A DNA stretch of 64,000 bases from Hymenobacter gummosus (GCF_003970915.1 NZ_RXOF01000002.1:62001-126000), one strand, 5' to 3'. Positions 34,608 to 43,269 are shown, numbered from the stretch's first letter. Notes: a model not told the origin generated them from the sequence alone. A program made the numbers and translations.

Positions 34608-34667
34608 CTGCTACACTTCAAACCCTAGCAGTGCAAGCCCGGCCCACCAGCCGGGCTTGTTGTTTTT
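34608..34667 (+). terminator. trp attenuator: antiterminator segments and terminator
   Basis: The terminator stem is AAGCCCGGC (34635-34643) and GCCGGGCTT (34650-34658), 9 bp with a 6-base loop, followed by GTTGTTTTT. Just upstream, CTGCTA (34608-34613) can pair with TAGCAG (34626-34631), which competes with another pairing, TTGAAG (34593-34598) with CTTCAA (34616-34621). The Trp codon run (CTGGTGG, 34538-34544) is complementary to the terminator loop CCACCAG (34644-34650). Which alternative fold operates cannot be settled by eye. Confidence 0.85.
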
Positions 34668-34713
34668 CCGGGTTGGCTTTTCCCCTCGTCCGCCCGCCTT
34701 TTTTCGTTTGCCC

Positions 34714-36195
34714 ATGTCCGCCGCCATTCCTTTGCGTACCCGCCACCTGCGCCTGCCCGCCGACACCGTGACACCGGTGGGCCTGTTTCTGCGCCTGCGC
34801 GACCAGTACCCCGGCTGCCTGCTGCTGGAAAGCTCCGACTACCACGCCCAGCAGAACGCCTTTTCCTATATCGTACTCGACGAGCTGGCCCGCTTCGAGC
34901 TGCGCGGGGCCGAGCTGCTGGAGCGCCTGCCCGGCCGCCCCGAGCAGCGCACCCGGCTGGCCGACCCGCGCCACGAAGCCCTGCCGCGCCTGCGCCGCTT
35001 CGCCGACCAGTTCGAGGCCCCCGACTGCGGGCAGCCGTTTATCACCGGCGGCTTGTTCGGCTTCATGGGCTACGGCGCAGCCCAGTACTGCGAGGATGTG
35101 CGCTTCGAGGAGGCCAAGCCCGCCCCGTACCAGCTGCCCGACGCCCGCTACGGCCTGTACCGCTACGTGCTGGCCCTGAACCACTACCGCCAGGAGCTGC
35201 ACATCTTCGAGCACACGCCCGCCAGTCAGCAGCCCGACGAAGCGGCCCTGCAGCGCCTGCTGAGCGTGGTGCGCAGCCCCGTGCGCCCGGCCTTCAGCTT
35301 CAGCCTGGAAGGGGAGGAGCAGACCAACCAGACCGACGACGAGTTCCGCCGGGTGCTGGGCCAGGCCCGGCAGCATTGCCTGCGCGGCGACGTGTTTCAG
35401 CTGGTGGCCTCGCGGCGCTTTCAGCAGCGCTTCCGCGGCGACGAGTTTCAGGTGTACCGCGCCCTGCGGGCCATCAACCCCTCGCCCTATCTGTTCTATT
35501 TCGACTACGGCAGCTACCGCCTGCTGGGTTCCTCGCCCGAGCCCCAGCTGCGGGTGGAAAAGGGCGAAGCCAGCATCTTCCCCATTGCCGGCACCTTCCG
35601 CCGCACCGGCCACGACGCCGAGGACGCCGCCCTGGCCGAAAAGCTGGTGGCCGACCCCAAGGAAAACGCCGAGCACGTGATGCTGGTGGACCTGGCCCGC
35701 AACGACTTAGCCCGGCACGGCGAGAAAGTGGAGGTGCGCCGCTTCCGCGAAATCCAGTACTACTCGCACGTCATTCACCTCGTCAGCCACGTGGCCGCCA
35801 CGCTGGCCGCCGGCACCGACCCGCTGGTGGTGGCCGCCGATACCTTCCCGGCCGGCACGCTCTCGGGCGCGCCCAAGGTGCGGGCCATGCAGCTCATCGA
35901 CGCGCTGGAGCCCTCGGCCCGCGGCGTGTACGGCGGCTGCCTGGGCCACCTGGGCCTCGACGGCTCGTTCAACCACGCCATCTTCATTCGCTCCTTCGTA
36001 AGCGTGGCCGGCACCCTGTACTACCAGGCCGGCGCGGGCGTGGTGGCCAAATCCGACCTCGAAGCGGAGCTGAACGAGGTGCACCACAAGCTGGGCGCCC
36101 TGCGCCAGGCCCTGCGCCAGGCCGCCAAAGCCGGCGAGGAAGTGCAGCCGGTGGAAGTCGGCGACCGGGCCCCGCTGTCCACAGTGGCCCTCTGA
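34714..36195 (+). CDS. trpE: Anthranilate synthase component I
   Basis: A 493-residue enzyme that makes anthranilate from chorismate with ammonia delivered by TrpG; first step of tryptophan synthesis. The feedback motif LLES (residues 37-40) suggests inhibition by Trp. The chorismate-binding domain (about 205-470) shows GDVFQLVASRRF, YLFYFDYGSY, LLGSSPEPQLRV, PIAGTFRRTG, MLVDLARNDLAR and TFPAGTLSGAPKVRAM. Start 34714 follows the attenuator closely; the in-frame extension upstream lies in the terminator. It is the first structural gene of trpEGDCFBA. Confidence 0.96.
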   Translation: MSAAIPLRTRHLRLPADTVTPVGLFLRLRDQYPGCLLLESSDYHAQQNAFSYIVLDELARFELRGAELLERLPGRPEQRTRLADPRHEALPRLRRFADQFEAPDCGQPFITGGLFGFMGYGAAQYCEDVRFEEAKPAPYQLPDARYGLYRYVLALNHYRQELHIFEHTPASQQPDEAALQRLLSVVRSPVRPAFSFSLEGEEQTNQTDDEFRRVLGQARQHCLRGDVFQLVASRRFQQRFRGDEFQVYRALRAINPSPYLFYFDYGSYRLLGSSPEPQLRVEKGEASIFPIAGTFRRTGHDAEDAALAEKLVADPKENAEHVMLVDLARNDLARHGEKVEVRRFREIQYYSHVIHLVSHVAATLAAGTDPLVVAADTFPAGTLSGAPKVRAMQLIDALEPSARGVYGGCLGHLGLDGSFNHAIFIRSFVSVAGTLYYQAGAGVVAKSDLEAELNEVHHKLGALRQALRQAAKAGEEVQPVEVGDRAPLSTVAL

Positions 36196-36307
36196 ACCCC
36201 GTCGGCGGCCGCCGGGCCGCCGCCGTTGGTCTTTGGCGCAGCGCAGACTGACCGACGACCCACGGCAGCGAGTTTCTGGCCCGCGCGGAACCGCGCCGCC
36301 AGAACCT

Positions 36308-36353
36308 AACCTGTCACGTGTCACCGGTTACCCCGAACCTGTCACGTGTCACC
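36308..36353. repeat. 28-bp tandem direct repeat before trpG
   Basis: AACCTGTCACGTGTCACC occurs at 36308-36325 and 36336-36353, giving a 28-bp period. It contains the palindrome GTCACGTGTCAC in part. It lies in the 170-base trpE-trpG spacer together with a GC hairpin near 36206-36230. Confidence 0.75.
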
Positions 36354-36365
36354 TCCCTCCAAGCC

Positions 36366-36938
36366 ATGAGCATCCTCGTCTTCGACAACTACGACTCCTT
36401 TACCTACAACCTGGTGCAGGTGCTGCGCGAGCTGGGCCACGGCGCCGACCTCACCGTGCGCCGCAACGACCAGCTCGACCTCGACGAAGTAGCCGGCTAC
36501 GACGCGGTGCTGCTGTCGCCCGGGCCCGGCATTCCGGCCGAAGCCGGCCTGATGCCCGAGCTGATCCGGCGCTACGCCCCCTCGAAGCGCATTCTGGGCG
36601 TGTGCCTGGGCCACCAGGGCATTGCTGAAAGCTTTGGGGCGGCGCTGGTGAACCTCACCGAGGTGCACCACGGCGTGGCCAGCCAGGCCCGGGTGGCCCG
36701 GCCCGACGAGCGGCTGTTTCGGGGCCTGCCGCCGGAGTTTCGAGTGGGCCGCTACCACTCCTGGGCCGTGCGCCCCGACTCGCTGCCCGCCTGCCTGGAA
36801 GCCACCGCCCACGACGACGCGGGCGAAATCATGGCCCTGCGCCACCGCGAGTACGACGTGCGCGGCGTGCAATTCCACCCCGAGTCGGTGCTGACCGAGC
36901 ACGGCCATCAGTTGCTGAATAACTGGTTAAATGGCTAA
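36366..36938 (+). CDS. trpG: Anthranilate synthase component II (glutamine amidotransferase)
   Basis: A 190-residue class I glutamine amidotransferase supplying ammonia to TrpE. It starts MSILVFDNYDSFTYNLVQ, the oxyanion region is SPGPGIPAEAG, the nucleophile is Cys80 in GVCLGHQG, and the catalytic His and Glu are in VQFHPESVLT. The same family serves pabA; here the trp operon settles the role, though dual use is possible. Start 36366 is the conserved N-terminus. The last codons (NWLNG) and stop lie in the start of an 8-bp-period hairpin. Confidence 0.95.
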   Translation: MSILVFDNYDSFTYNLVQVLRELGHGADLTVRRNDQLDLDEVAGYDAVLLSPGPGIPAEAGLMPELIRRYAPSKRILGVCLGHQGIAESFGAALVNLTEVHHGVASQARVARPDERLFRGLPPEFRVGRYHSWAVRPDSLPACLEATAHDDAGEIMALRHREYDVRGVQFHPESVLTEHGHQLLNNWLNG

Positions 36939-37017
36939 ATGGCTGGATGGCTAAATGGTTGATTGTTCAACGCTAGCAGAACGACCAGCCATTTAACCAT
37001 TAAGCCATTTGACAATG
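36925..37017. repeat. 8-bp-period hairpin repeat (AAATGGCT unit), trpG-trpD spacer
   Basis: The left arm has AAATGGCT, AAATGGCT, GGATGGCT, AAATGGTT in strict 8-bp register; the right arm (36984-37017) has AGCCATTT, AACCATTA, AGCCATTT. The arms are imperfectly complementary. The repeat begins inside the last codons of trpG and ends just before the trpD start. Confidence 0.8.
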
Positions 37018-37025
37018 CAATAGCA

Positions 37026-38021
37026 ATGAAACAACTGCTCAACGCTCTGTTCGACCACCATACCCTGAGCCGCGCCGAGGCGCACGCGCTGATGCTGCGC
37101 CTGGGCCAGGGCGAGGTCAACGACGCGGAAGCCGCCGCCCTGCTGACGGTCTACCGCATGCGCCCCATCACCGTGCCCGAGCTGGCCGGCTTCCGCGACG
37201 CGCTGCTGGAGCTGTGCCGCGACCCGGAGCTGGACACCCACGAGCTGCTCGACATCGTGGGCACCGGCGGCGACGGCAAGGAAACCCTCAACATCAGCAC
37301 CCTGGCCTCGTTCGTGGTGGCGGGGGCGGGCTACAAGGTGGCCAAGCACGGCAACTTCGGCGTGTCGTCCTCGGTGGGCGCCTCCAATATCCTGGCCTAC
37401 TTCGGCTACGATTTCGACACCCCGCCCGACCGCATGCGGCGGCAGCTCGACGTGGCCGGCATCTGCTTTCTGCACGCCCCGGCCTTTCACCCGGCCATGC
37501 GCCGCGTGGCCCCCGTGCGCCGCGACCTGGGCGTGCGTACTTTCTTCAACATGCTCGGCCCGCTGATCAACCCGGCCCGGCCCGCGGCCCAGCTGCTGGG
37601 CGTGTACAGCCTGGAGCTGCTGCGCCTCTACCAGTATCTGCTGCAGGAATCGGGCACGCGCTACGCCGTGGTACACGCCCTCGACGGCTACGACGAGCTG
37701 AGCCTGACCGGCGAGGCCAAGATTGCCACCTCCGAGGGCGGGGAGCGGCTGCTCACGGCCGAAGCCCTGGGCCTGCCCGTTATCCAGGCCCAGGACCTGG
37801 CCGGGGGCCGCTCGGTGGAAGGCTCCGCCCGCCTCTTCCGCGACGTGCTCGACGGCAAGGGTACCCGCGCCCAGTGCGACGCAGTGGCCGCCAACGCCGC
37901 CCTCGGCATTTGCTGCATCAACCCCGCCAGCAGCCTCTCCGACGCCCTCGAAGCCGCCTACGAATCCCTCGATTCCGGCCGCGCCCGCCACGCCTTTATC
38001 GGCCTGCTAAACACGCACTAA
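37026..38021 (+). CDS. trpD: Anthranilate phosphoribosyltransferase
   Basis: A 331-residue enzyme transferring phosphoribose from PRPP to anthranilate. The PRPP-binding motif GTGGDGKETLNIST is near residue 79, followed by VAKHGNFGVSSSVGASNIL and the anthranilate-site region VRTFFNMLGPLINPARP. The length fits the family. Start 37026 (ATGAAACAACTG) is preferred; the longer frame extends into the hairpin repeat. Confidence 0.95.
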   Translation: MKQLLNALFDHHTLSRAEAHALMLRLGQGEVNDAEAAALLTVYRMRPITVPELAGFRDALLELCRDPELDTHELLDIVGTGGDGKETLNISTLASFVVAGAGYKVAKHGNFGVSSSVGASNILAYFGYDFDTPPDRMRRQLDVAGICFLHAPAFHPAMRRVAPVRRDLGVRTFFNMLGPLINPARPAAQLLGVYSLELLRLYQYLLQESGTRYAVVHALDGYDELSLTGEAKIATSEGGERLLTAEALGLPVIQAQDLAGGRSVEGSARLFRDVLDGKGTRAQCDAVAANAALGICCINPASSLSDALEAAYESLDSGRARHAFIGLLNTH

Positions 38022-38028
38022 CGCAGTA

Positions 38029-38136
38029 GCATAAGCTTCAGCTGGTGCTGCGGCCAACGGCCGCAATCCGGTTCCGCGCAGTAACGCGCAATTCCGCCTT
38101 GGCGCGTTCCGCGCCAGCACAAGCTCAAGCTTATGC
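38029..38136. repeat. Inverted repeat in the trpD-trpC spacer
   Basis: Arms 38029-38050 (GCATAAGCTTCAGCTGGTGC...) and 38115-38136 (CAGCACAAGCTCAAGCTTAT...) are complementary with few mismatches. A small palindrome, GCGGCC-AAC-GGCCGC (38050-38064), lies inside. It fills nearly the whole spacer. Confidence 0.8.
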
Positions 38137-38156
38137 CACTTTCGAACCCCATTCTC

Positions 38157-38972
38157 ATGAACGACATTCTCACCCGCATCGTGGCCCACAAGCGGCAGGA
38201 AGTGGCCGAGCGCCGCAGCCTGGTGCCCGAGAAGCTGCTGGAGCGCAGCCAGTACCTTGACGCGCCCACCTTGTCTTTGCGCCAGTACCTCGCCCGGCCC
38301 GAGCTGAGCGGTATCATTGCCGAATTCAAGCGCCGCTCCCCCTCGAAGGGCTGGATCAACGAGTTTGCCCCGGTGGAGCGCACCACCCTGGGCTACATGC
38401 AGGCCGGCGCCGCCGCCTTGTCGGTGCTGACGGATACCGAGTTTTTCGGCGGCAAGAACGAGGATTTGAGCACCGCCCGGCGCTTCAACCTCTGCCCGAT
38501 TCTGCGCAAGGACTTCGTCATCGACGCCTACCAGCTGCTCGAAGCCCGCAGCATCGGGGCCGACGCGGTGCTGCTCATTGCCGGCATCCTCACGCCCGAG
38601 GAAGTGCGCGACCTGGGCCGGCAGGCCCGGGCCCTCGACCTGGAAGTGCTGCTGGAAGTGCGCGACCTAGACGAGCTGCAGCGCACCCTCGACGTGGCCC
38701 TGGACGCGGTGGACCTCGTAGGCGTCAACAACCGCGACCTGCGCGACTTCTCGGTGAGCCTCGACCGCAGCCTGGAGCTGGCGGCTCACCTGCCGGCCAG
38801 CCTGGGCCGGGTGGCCGAAAGCGGGCTGCGCACCGCCCAGGACATTGCCACCCTGCGCCGGGCCGGCTACCAGGGCTTCCTCATCGGCGAGACGTTTATG
38901 CGCCACGGCCGCCCCGAGCGGGCCTGTGCCGCCCTGGTGCAGCAGCTGCGCGAACTGGCCCCCGTAGCCTGA
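38157..38972 (+). CDS. trpC: Indole-3-glycerol phosphate synthase
   Basis: A 271-residue TIM-barrel enzyme that closes the indole ring. Motifs: IIAEFKRRSPSKGWIN near residue 53 (catalytic Lys and Glu region), LSVLTDTEFFGG, CPILRKDFVIDAYQ, VGVNNRDLRDF and VAESGL near the end. Start 38157 gives MNDILTRIVAHKRQE, the usual N-terminus; an ATG eight codons upstream lies in the hairpin arm region. It is eight bases before trpF. Confidence 0.95.
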   Translation: MNDILTRIVAHKRQEVAERRSLVPEKLLERSQYLDAPTLSLRQYLARPELSGIIAEFKRRSPSKGWINEFAPVERTTLGYMQAGAAALSVLTDTEFFGGKNEDLSTARRFNLCPILRKDFVIDAYQLLEARSIGADAVLLIAGILTPEEVRDLGRQARALDLEVLLEVRDLDELQRTLDVALDAVDLVGVNNRDLRDFSVSLDRSLELAAHLPASLGRVAESGLRTAQDIATLRRAGYQGFLIGETFMRHGRPERACAALVQQLRELAPVA

Positions 38973-38980
38973 TACCCCGT

Positions 38981-39655
38981 ATGACCATGCCCGCCGACCT
39001 CCGAACAGCCGTGCTGCCCGCCCCGCGTCCCGACCGCCCCCTGCTAAAGGTGTGCGGGCTGAAATACCCCGCCAACGTAGCCGCCGTGGCCACGCTGCCG
39101 GTCGACATGCTCGGCTTCATCTTCGCCCCCAAGTCGCCGCGCTACGCCCCGACGGCCCTGGATGCGGCCCAGCTGCGCACCCTGCCGATTGCCAAGGTCG
39201 GCGTATTCGTCGACGAGAAACCGGCCGTCGTCCGGCGCACAGCCCTGCACTTCGGGCTGACGGCGGTGCAGCTGCACGGGCAGGAAACGCCCGAGGAATG
39301 CGCCGAGCTGGCCGCCGCCGGGCTGCCGGTGCTCAAGGCCATCGGGGTGGGGGAGGTGCTCAATCTGGAGCAGCTGGCGGCCTACGCCCCGCACTGCGCC
39401 TATTTCGTATTCGACACCGCGGGGCCGGCGGCGGGCGGCAACGGCGTCAGCTTCGACTGGGAGCTGCTGCGGGGGTATAGCCTGCCCACGCCCTACCTGC
39501 TGGCCGGCGGCCTCGGCCCGGCCAACGCCGCGGCCCTGCGCCACCTGCAATTGCCCGGCCTGGCCGGCTTCGACGTGAACAGCCGCGTGGAGCAGGCGCC
39601 AGGGCTGAAGGATACGGGGCTTTTGCAATCCTTTATCGGCGAGCTGCGCGGATAG
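38981..39655 (+). CDS. trpF: Phosphoribosylanthranilate isomerase
   Basis: A 224-residue TIM-barrel isomerase. KVCGLKYPANV (about residue 23) holds the catalytic Cys, LGFIFAPKSPRY and GVFVDEKP are family words, VQLHGQETPEEC is the central motif, and GFDVNSRVEQAPGLKD gives the catalytic Asp and phosphate site. It is slightly longer than the usual 200-210 residues because of an N-terminal extension of about 20 residues; two in-frame ATGs at 38981 and 38987 are equally possible starts. Confidence 0.93.
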   Translation: MTMPADLRTAVLPAPRPDRPLLKVCGLKYPANVAAVATLPVDMLGFIFAPKSPRYAPTALDAAQLRTLPIAKVGVFVDEKPAVVRRTALHFGLTAVQLHGQETPEECAELAAAGLPVLKAIGVGEVLNLEQLAAYAPHCAYFVFDTAGPAAGGNGVSFDWELLRGYSLPTPYLLAGGLGPANAAALRHLQLPGLAGFDVNSRVEQAPGLKDTGLLQSFIGELRG

Positions 39656-39660
39656 AATTG

Positions 39661-39755
39661 CCCGCAGAGGAACGCAGAGGCTTCGCGGAGGAACGCTGAG
39701 CTGTTCTGGAACGACCTCAGCGAACCTCCGCGTCTCTTCTGCGGACCTCTGCGAG
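39661..39755. repeat. Inverted repeat with a 10-11 bp period, trpF-trpB spacer
   Basis: The left side has CGCAGAGGAA, CGCAGAGGCTT, CGCGGAGGAA, CGCTGAG; the right side has CTCAGCGAAC, CTCCGCG, CTTCTGCGGAC, CTCTGCG. The two sides pair imperfectly. The AACGCAGAGG word is a scattered bacterial intergenic repeat. Confidence 0.7.
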
Positions 39756-39778
39756 AACCCAACAACCAGAACCACACC

Positions 39779-40966
39779 ATGAGCCACTACCAACCCGACG
39801 CCCGCGGCTACTACGGCCCCTTCGGCGGCGCCTTTATTCCCGAAATGCTCTACCCGAACGTGGAGGAGCTGCGGGCGCAATACCTCGACATCCTCGCCGA
39901 TGAAAGCTTCCGGCAGGAGTACCAGCAGCTGCTGCGCGACTACGTGGGCCGCCCCACGCCGCTGTTCAAAGCGGAGCGGTTATCGAAGCACTTCGGGGCC
40001 ACCATCTACCTGAAGCGCGAGGACCTCTGCCACACCGGCGCCCACAAAATCAACAACACGGTGGGGCAGATTCTGCTGGCTGAGCGGCTGGGCAAAAAGC
40101 GCATCATTGCCGAAACCGGGGCCGGGCAGCACGGCGTAGCTACGGCCACCGTCTGCGCCCTGCGCGGGCTGGAGTGCATCGTGTACATGGGCGCCGTGGA
40201 CATGGAACGGCAGAAGCCCAACGTGGCCCGCATGCGCATGCTCGGCGCCGAGGTGCGGCCCGCCGTCAGCGGCTCCCAGACGCTCAAGGACGCCACCAAC
40301 GAGGCCATCCGGGACTGGATCAGCAACCCCACCGACACGCACTACATCATCGGCTCCGTCGTGGGCCCGCACCCGTACCCCGACCTGGTGGCCCGCCTGC
40401 AGGCCGTCATCAGCGAGGAAATGCGGCGGCAGCTGCTGGAGCAGGCCGGGCGGGAGCTGCCCGATTACGTGGTGGCCTGCGTGGGCGGCGGCTCCAACGC
40501 GGCCGGCGCCTTCTACCACTTCCTCGACGAGCCCGCCGTGGAGCTGGTGGCCGTGGAAGCGGCCGGCCACGGCGTCGACAGCGGGAAATCGGCGGCTACC
40601 ACGGTGCTGGGGCGGCCGGGCATCATCCACGGCAGCCGCACGCTGCTGATGCAGGACGAGCACGGCCAAATCACCGAGCCGCACTCCATTTCGGCCGGCC
40701 TCGACTACCCCGGCATCGGCCCGCTGCACGCTTTCCTGGCCGATTCGCGCCGGGCCCGGTTCCTCAGCATCACCGACGCCGACGCCCTGCAGGCCGCCCA
40801 GCTCTGCAGCCGCCTCGAAGGCATCATCCCGGCCCTGGAATCGGCCCACGCCATTGCCGCCCTGACGGCGCTGCCGCTGCAAGCCGACGACGTGGTGGTC
40901 CTGAACCTCAGCGGCCGCGGCGACAAAGACCTGGAAACCTACCTGCGCGAGCTGCACCTCGCCTAG
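39779..40966 (+). CDS. trpB: Tryptophan synthase beta chain
   Basis: A 395-residue PLP enzyme condensing indole with serine. The N-terminus has [15 protein letters not shown]; the PLP lysine is Lys90 in [23 protein letters not shown], the glycine-rich phosphate site [14 protein letters not shown] and [17 protein letters not shown] follow. It is a standard TrpB1 and pairs with TrpA to channel indole. Confidence 0.97.
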   Translation: MSHYQPDARGYYGPFGGAFIPEMLYPNVEELRAQYLDILADESFRQEYQQLLRDYVGRPTPLFKAERLSKHFGATIYLKREDLCHTGAHKINNTVGQILLAERLGKKRIIAETGAGQHGVATATVCALRGLECIVYMGAVDMERQKPNVARMRMLGAEVRPAVSGSQTLKDATNEAIRDWISNPTDTHYIIGSVVGPHPYPDLVARLQAVISEEMRRQLLEQAGRELPDYVVACVGGGSNAAGAFYHFLDEPAVELVAVEAAGHGVDSGKSAATTVLGRPGIIHGSRTLLMQDEHGQITEPHSISAGLDYPGIGPLHAFLADSRRARFLSITDADALQAAQLCSRLEGIIPALESAHAIAALTALPLQADDVVVLNLSGRGDKDLETYLRELHLA

Positions 40967-40969
40967 CCC

Positions 40970-41082
40970 GCTGTAGCGCGGACTTTAGCCCGCGTCCGTC
41001 AGATAGTAATTCAAGCCGCTCACACGGCAGCCGGTCTGCGACAATCGTCCGGACGGACGCGGGCTGAAACCCGCGCTACAGC
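40970..41082. repeat. Inverted repeat of the TGTAGCGCGG type, trpB-trpA spacer
   Basis: Arms 40970-41000 and 41052-41082 are 31 bases long and complementary with two mismatches. The arms contain GCTGTAGCGCGG and CCCGCGTCCGTC. This repeat type is widely scattered in bacteria. It lies 15 bases before the first possible trpA start. Confidence 0.85.
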
Positions 41083-41097
41083 GTAGCCTCAACTTCC

Positions 41098-41922
41098 TTG
41101 AACACCGACCAACCTACCGTGGCGCCTAACCGGTTTAAAACCCTTTTCGCCCGCAAGCCTCAGGGCCTGCTGAACCTCTACATCACGGCCGGCTACCCCG
41201 CGCTGCACGACACCGTGCCCCTGCTGCAAACCCTGGCCGCCGCCGGCGCCGACATCCTGGAAATCGGAGTGCCCTTCTCCGACCCGCTGGCCGACGGCCC
41301 GGTAATTCAGCAAACCAGCTCGGTAGCGCTGCGCAACGGCATGACGCTGAAATTGCTGCTGCAGGAGCTGCAGGGCGTCCGGGAGCATCTGCCCGATACG
41401 CCGCTGCTGCTCATGGGCTACCTGAATCCGGTGCTGCAGCTGGGCATGGAGGAGTTCTGCCGGCTGGCTTCCGCGGCGGGCATCGACGGGGTCATCCTGC
41501 CCGATCTGCCGGCCGAGGAGTACGCCGCCGAGTACCAGGAGCTGTTTCGCCAGCACAACCTGCGCCCGGTGTTCCTCATTACCCCGCAGACCTCCGAGGC
41601 CCGCATCCGCCGCCTCGACGAGCTGACCGACTCCTTCCTGTACCTCGTGTCGGGCCCGGGCCTGACGGGCGGCAACCAGACCGCCGACCACGGCGCCCAG
41701 CAGGCCTACCTGCAGCGCGTGGAAGCCCTGAACCTGCGCAACCCCCGCCTCGTCGGCTTCGGCATTGCTGATAAAGCCTCCTTCGACGCCGCCTGCCGGC
41801 ACGCCCACGGCGCCATCATCGGCTCGGCCCTGCTGCGCGCCCTCGACGGTGCCGCCGACCCCCATCAGGCCGCCCGCGAGTTCGTGCAGCGCATCATCGG
41901 CCCACCCATCCCGGCCCGATAA
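41098..41922 (+). CDS. trpA: Tryptophan synthase alpha chain
   Basis: A protein of up to 274 residues that cleaves indole-3-glycerol phosphate. Catalytic Glu in ILEIGVPFSDPLADGP, catalytic Asp in GVILPDLPAEEY, and the glyceraldehyde phosphate region VSGPGLTGG and GFGIADKASF. No ATG exists in the 5' part: the frame can start at TTG 41098 (LNTDQPTVAPNRF...) or GTG 41119, so initiation must use a non-ATG codon, or the annotation of the first bases is off. I report the longer form. It is the last trp gene before the DAHP synthase. Confidence 0.92.
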   Translation: MNTDQPTVAPNRFKTLFARKPQGLLNLYITAGYPALHDTVPLLQTLAAAGADILEIGVPFSDPLADGPVIQQTSSVALRNGMTLKLLLQELQGVREHLPDTPLLLMGYLNPVLQLGMEEFCRLASAAGIDGVILPDLPAEEYAAEYQELFRQHNLRPVFLITPQTSEARIRRLDELTDSFLYLVSGPGLTGGNQTADHGAQQAYLQRVEALNLRNPRLVGFGIADKASFDAACRHAHGAIIGSALLRALDGAADPHQAAREFVQRIIGPPIPAR

Positions 41923-41940
41923 CCCGCGCCGGTGTCGTAG

Positions 41941-41960
41941 GGGCGCCTCGCGAGGCGCCC
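41941..41960. terminator. Perfect 20-bp palindrome after trpA
   Basis: GGGCGCCTCGCGAGGCGCCC is a perfect palindrome 18 bases past the trpA stop. No T run follows, so it may be an intercistronic hairpin rather than a terminator. A 16-base direct repeat, CGATAACCCGCGCCGG, flanks it (41918-41933 and 41969-41984). Confidence 0.5.
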
Positions 41961-42095
41961 GTCGTTGAACGATAACCCGCGCCGGCCGCCCCGAATACCC
42001 CGGCCACTACCCTCCAAACCCCAGCAGCCCCGTAGTGGCGCCTGCGTCCGCAGCGCCGAGTACCACTCAGCGCTACACCCACTCATCCTTTCCCA

Positions 42096-43124
42096 ATGGT
42101 CCTTACCCTCGAACCCACGCTCAGCGCCGATGCCCAGGAAAGCCTGGTAGCTCAGCTGCGGGAGCTGCGCTTCAAAGTCACCCCGGTGCGCACCCAGCGC
42201 GCCGCCTACCTCGTGGCCCTCGGCCCCAAAGACGTAGACATCCGCCGCATCGGCGCCCTGCCCGGGGTGCTCGACGTGCACCAGGTTTCCGACGACTACC
42301 AGCTGGTGTCGCGCAAGTGGCGCGTGCGCCCCACCGTCATTGATTTGGGCGACGATTTGCGCCTGGGCGAAGGCACGCTCAGCGTCGTGGCCGGGCCCTG
42401 CAGCATCGAGAGCGAGGCGCAGATGGAGGCCGTGATGCAGCACCTGGTGCAGAGCGGCGTGCGGCTCATGCGCGGCGGGGTGTTCAAGCCCCGGTCCTCG
42501 CCGTACTCCTTCCGCGGCCTGGGGCTCGACGGCCTGCGCGACTTTTACCGCCTGGCCCGGCAGTACGGCCTGCGCATCGTCACAGAGGTCATGCAGGTGT
42601 CGCAGGTGGAAGAAATGCTCGACTACGTGGACGTGTTCCAGGTGGGCGCCCGCAACACCCAGAACTTCAACCTGCTCGACGCGCTGGGCCAGGTGGATAA
42701 GCCCGTGCTGCTCAAGCGCGGCGTGTCGGGCACGGTGGAGGAGCTGCTGCACTCGGCCGAGTACATCTTCTCGGGCGGCAACGAGCACATCATCCTCTGC
42801 GAGCGGGGCATTCGTACCTTCGAAACGGCCTCGCGCAATACCCTGGACCTGAATGCGGTGCCCATCCTGAAGGAGAAAACCCATTTGCCCGTCTTCGTCG
42901 ACCCCTCGCACGGCATCGGCATCCGGGAGCACGTGCCGCCGCTGGCCCTGGCCGCCGTCATGGCCGGCGCCGACGGCATCCTCTACGAAACCGCCCCCGT
43001 GCCCGAGCGCGCCGCCTCCGACGGGCAGCAGACCCTGGATTTCGCCGAATCGGCGCGGCTGGTGGAGGCCCTGCAGCGCACCTACCTGCTGCGCCGGCAG
43101 CTGGCCGAAGACGGCCTGGTGTAG
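42096..43124 (+). CDS. aroF: DAHP synthase, class I-beta, with N-terminal regulatory domain
   Basis: A 342-residue 3-deoxy-7-phosphoheptulonate synthase, first step of the shikimate pathway. A ferredoxin-like N-terminal domain (about 1-75, including VLTLEPTLSADAQESLV and GVLDVHQVSDDYQLVS) resembles the allosteric domain of Thermotoga DAHP synthase. The barrel has VVAGPCSIES, RGGVFKPRSSPYSFRG, VGARNTQNFNLL, LLKRG and FVDPSHGIG. In Thermotoga that domain binds Tyr or Phe. Its position 173 bases after trpA suggests co-expression with tryptophan synthesis. The gene symbol is a convention for this class. Confidence 0.93.
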   Translation: MVLTLEPTLSADAQESLVAQLRELRFKVTPVRTQRAAYLVALGPKDVDIRRIGALPGVLDVHQVSDDYQLVSRKWRVRPTVIDLGDDLRLGEGTLSVVAGPCSIESEAQMEAVMQHLVQSGVRLMRGGVFKPRSSPYSFRGLGLDGLRDFYRLARQYGLRIVTEVMQVSQVEEMLDYVDVFQVGARNTQNFNLLDALGQVDKPVLLKRGVSGTVEELLHSAEYIFSGGNEHIILCERGIRTFETASRNTLDLNAVPILKEKTHLPVFVDPSHGIGIREHVPPLALAAVMAGADGILYETAPVPERAASDGQQTLDFAESARLVEALQRTYLLRRQLAEDGLV

Positions 43125-43157
43125 CGGCTAATGACCGCGCGGCTCGTCGCGCTGGCC

Positions 43158-43194
43158 GCCGCAGCTGATGAGACGTCAGCGGCTGCGGCGGGGC
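43158..43194 (+). terminator. Hairpin after the DAHP synthase gene
   Basis: CCGCCGCAG pairs with CTGCGGCGG around an inner CTGA/TCAG stem, about 35 bases past the stop. No T run follows, so terminator function is only likely. Confidence 0.5.
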
Positions 43195-43269
43195 TGAACA
43201 GCCTCTGGCCTGTGCGCGACTGGTTGTGCGCCTCTATTGATAGGAGCTGATTCGGCTTCGCATTGGGGC

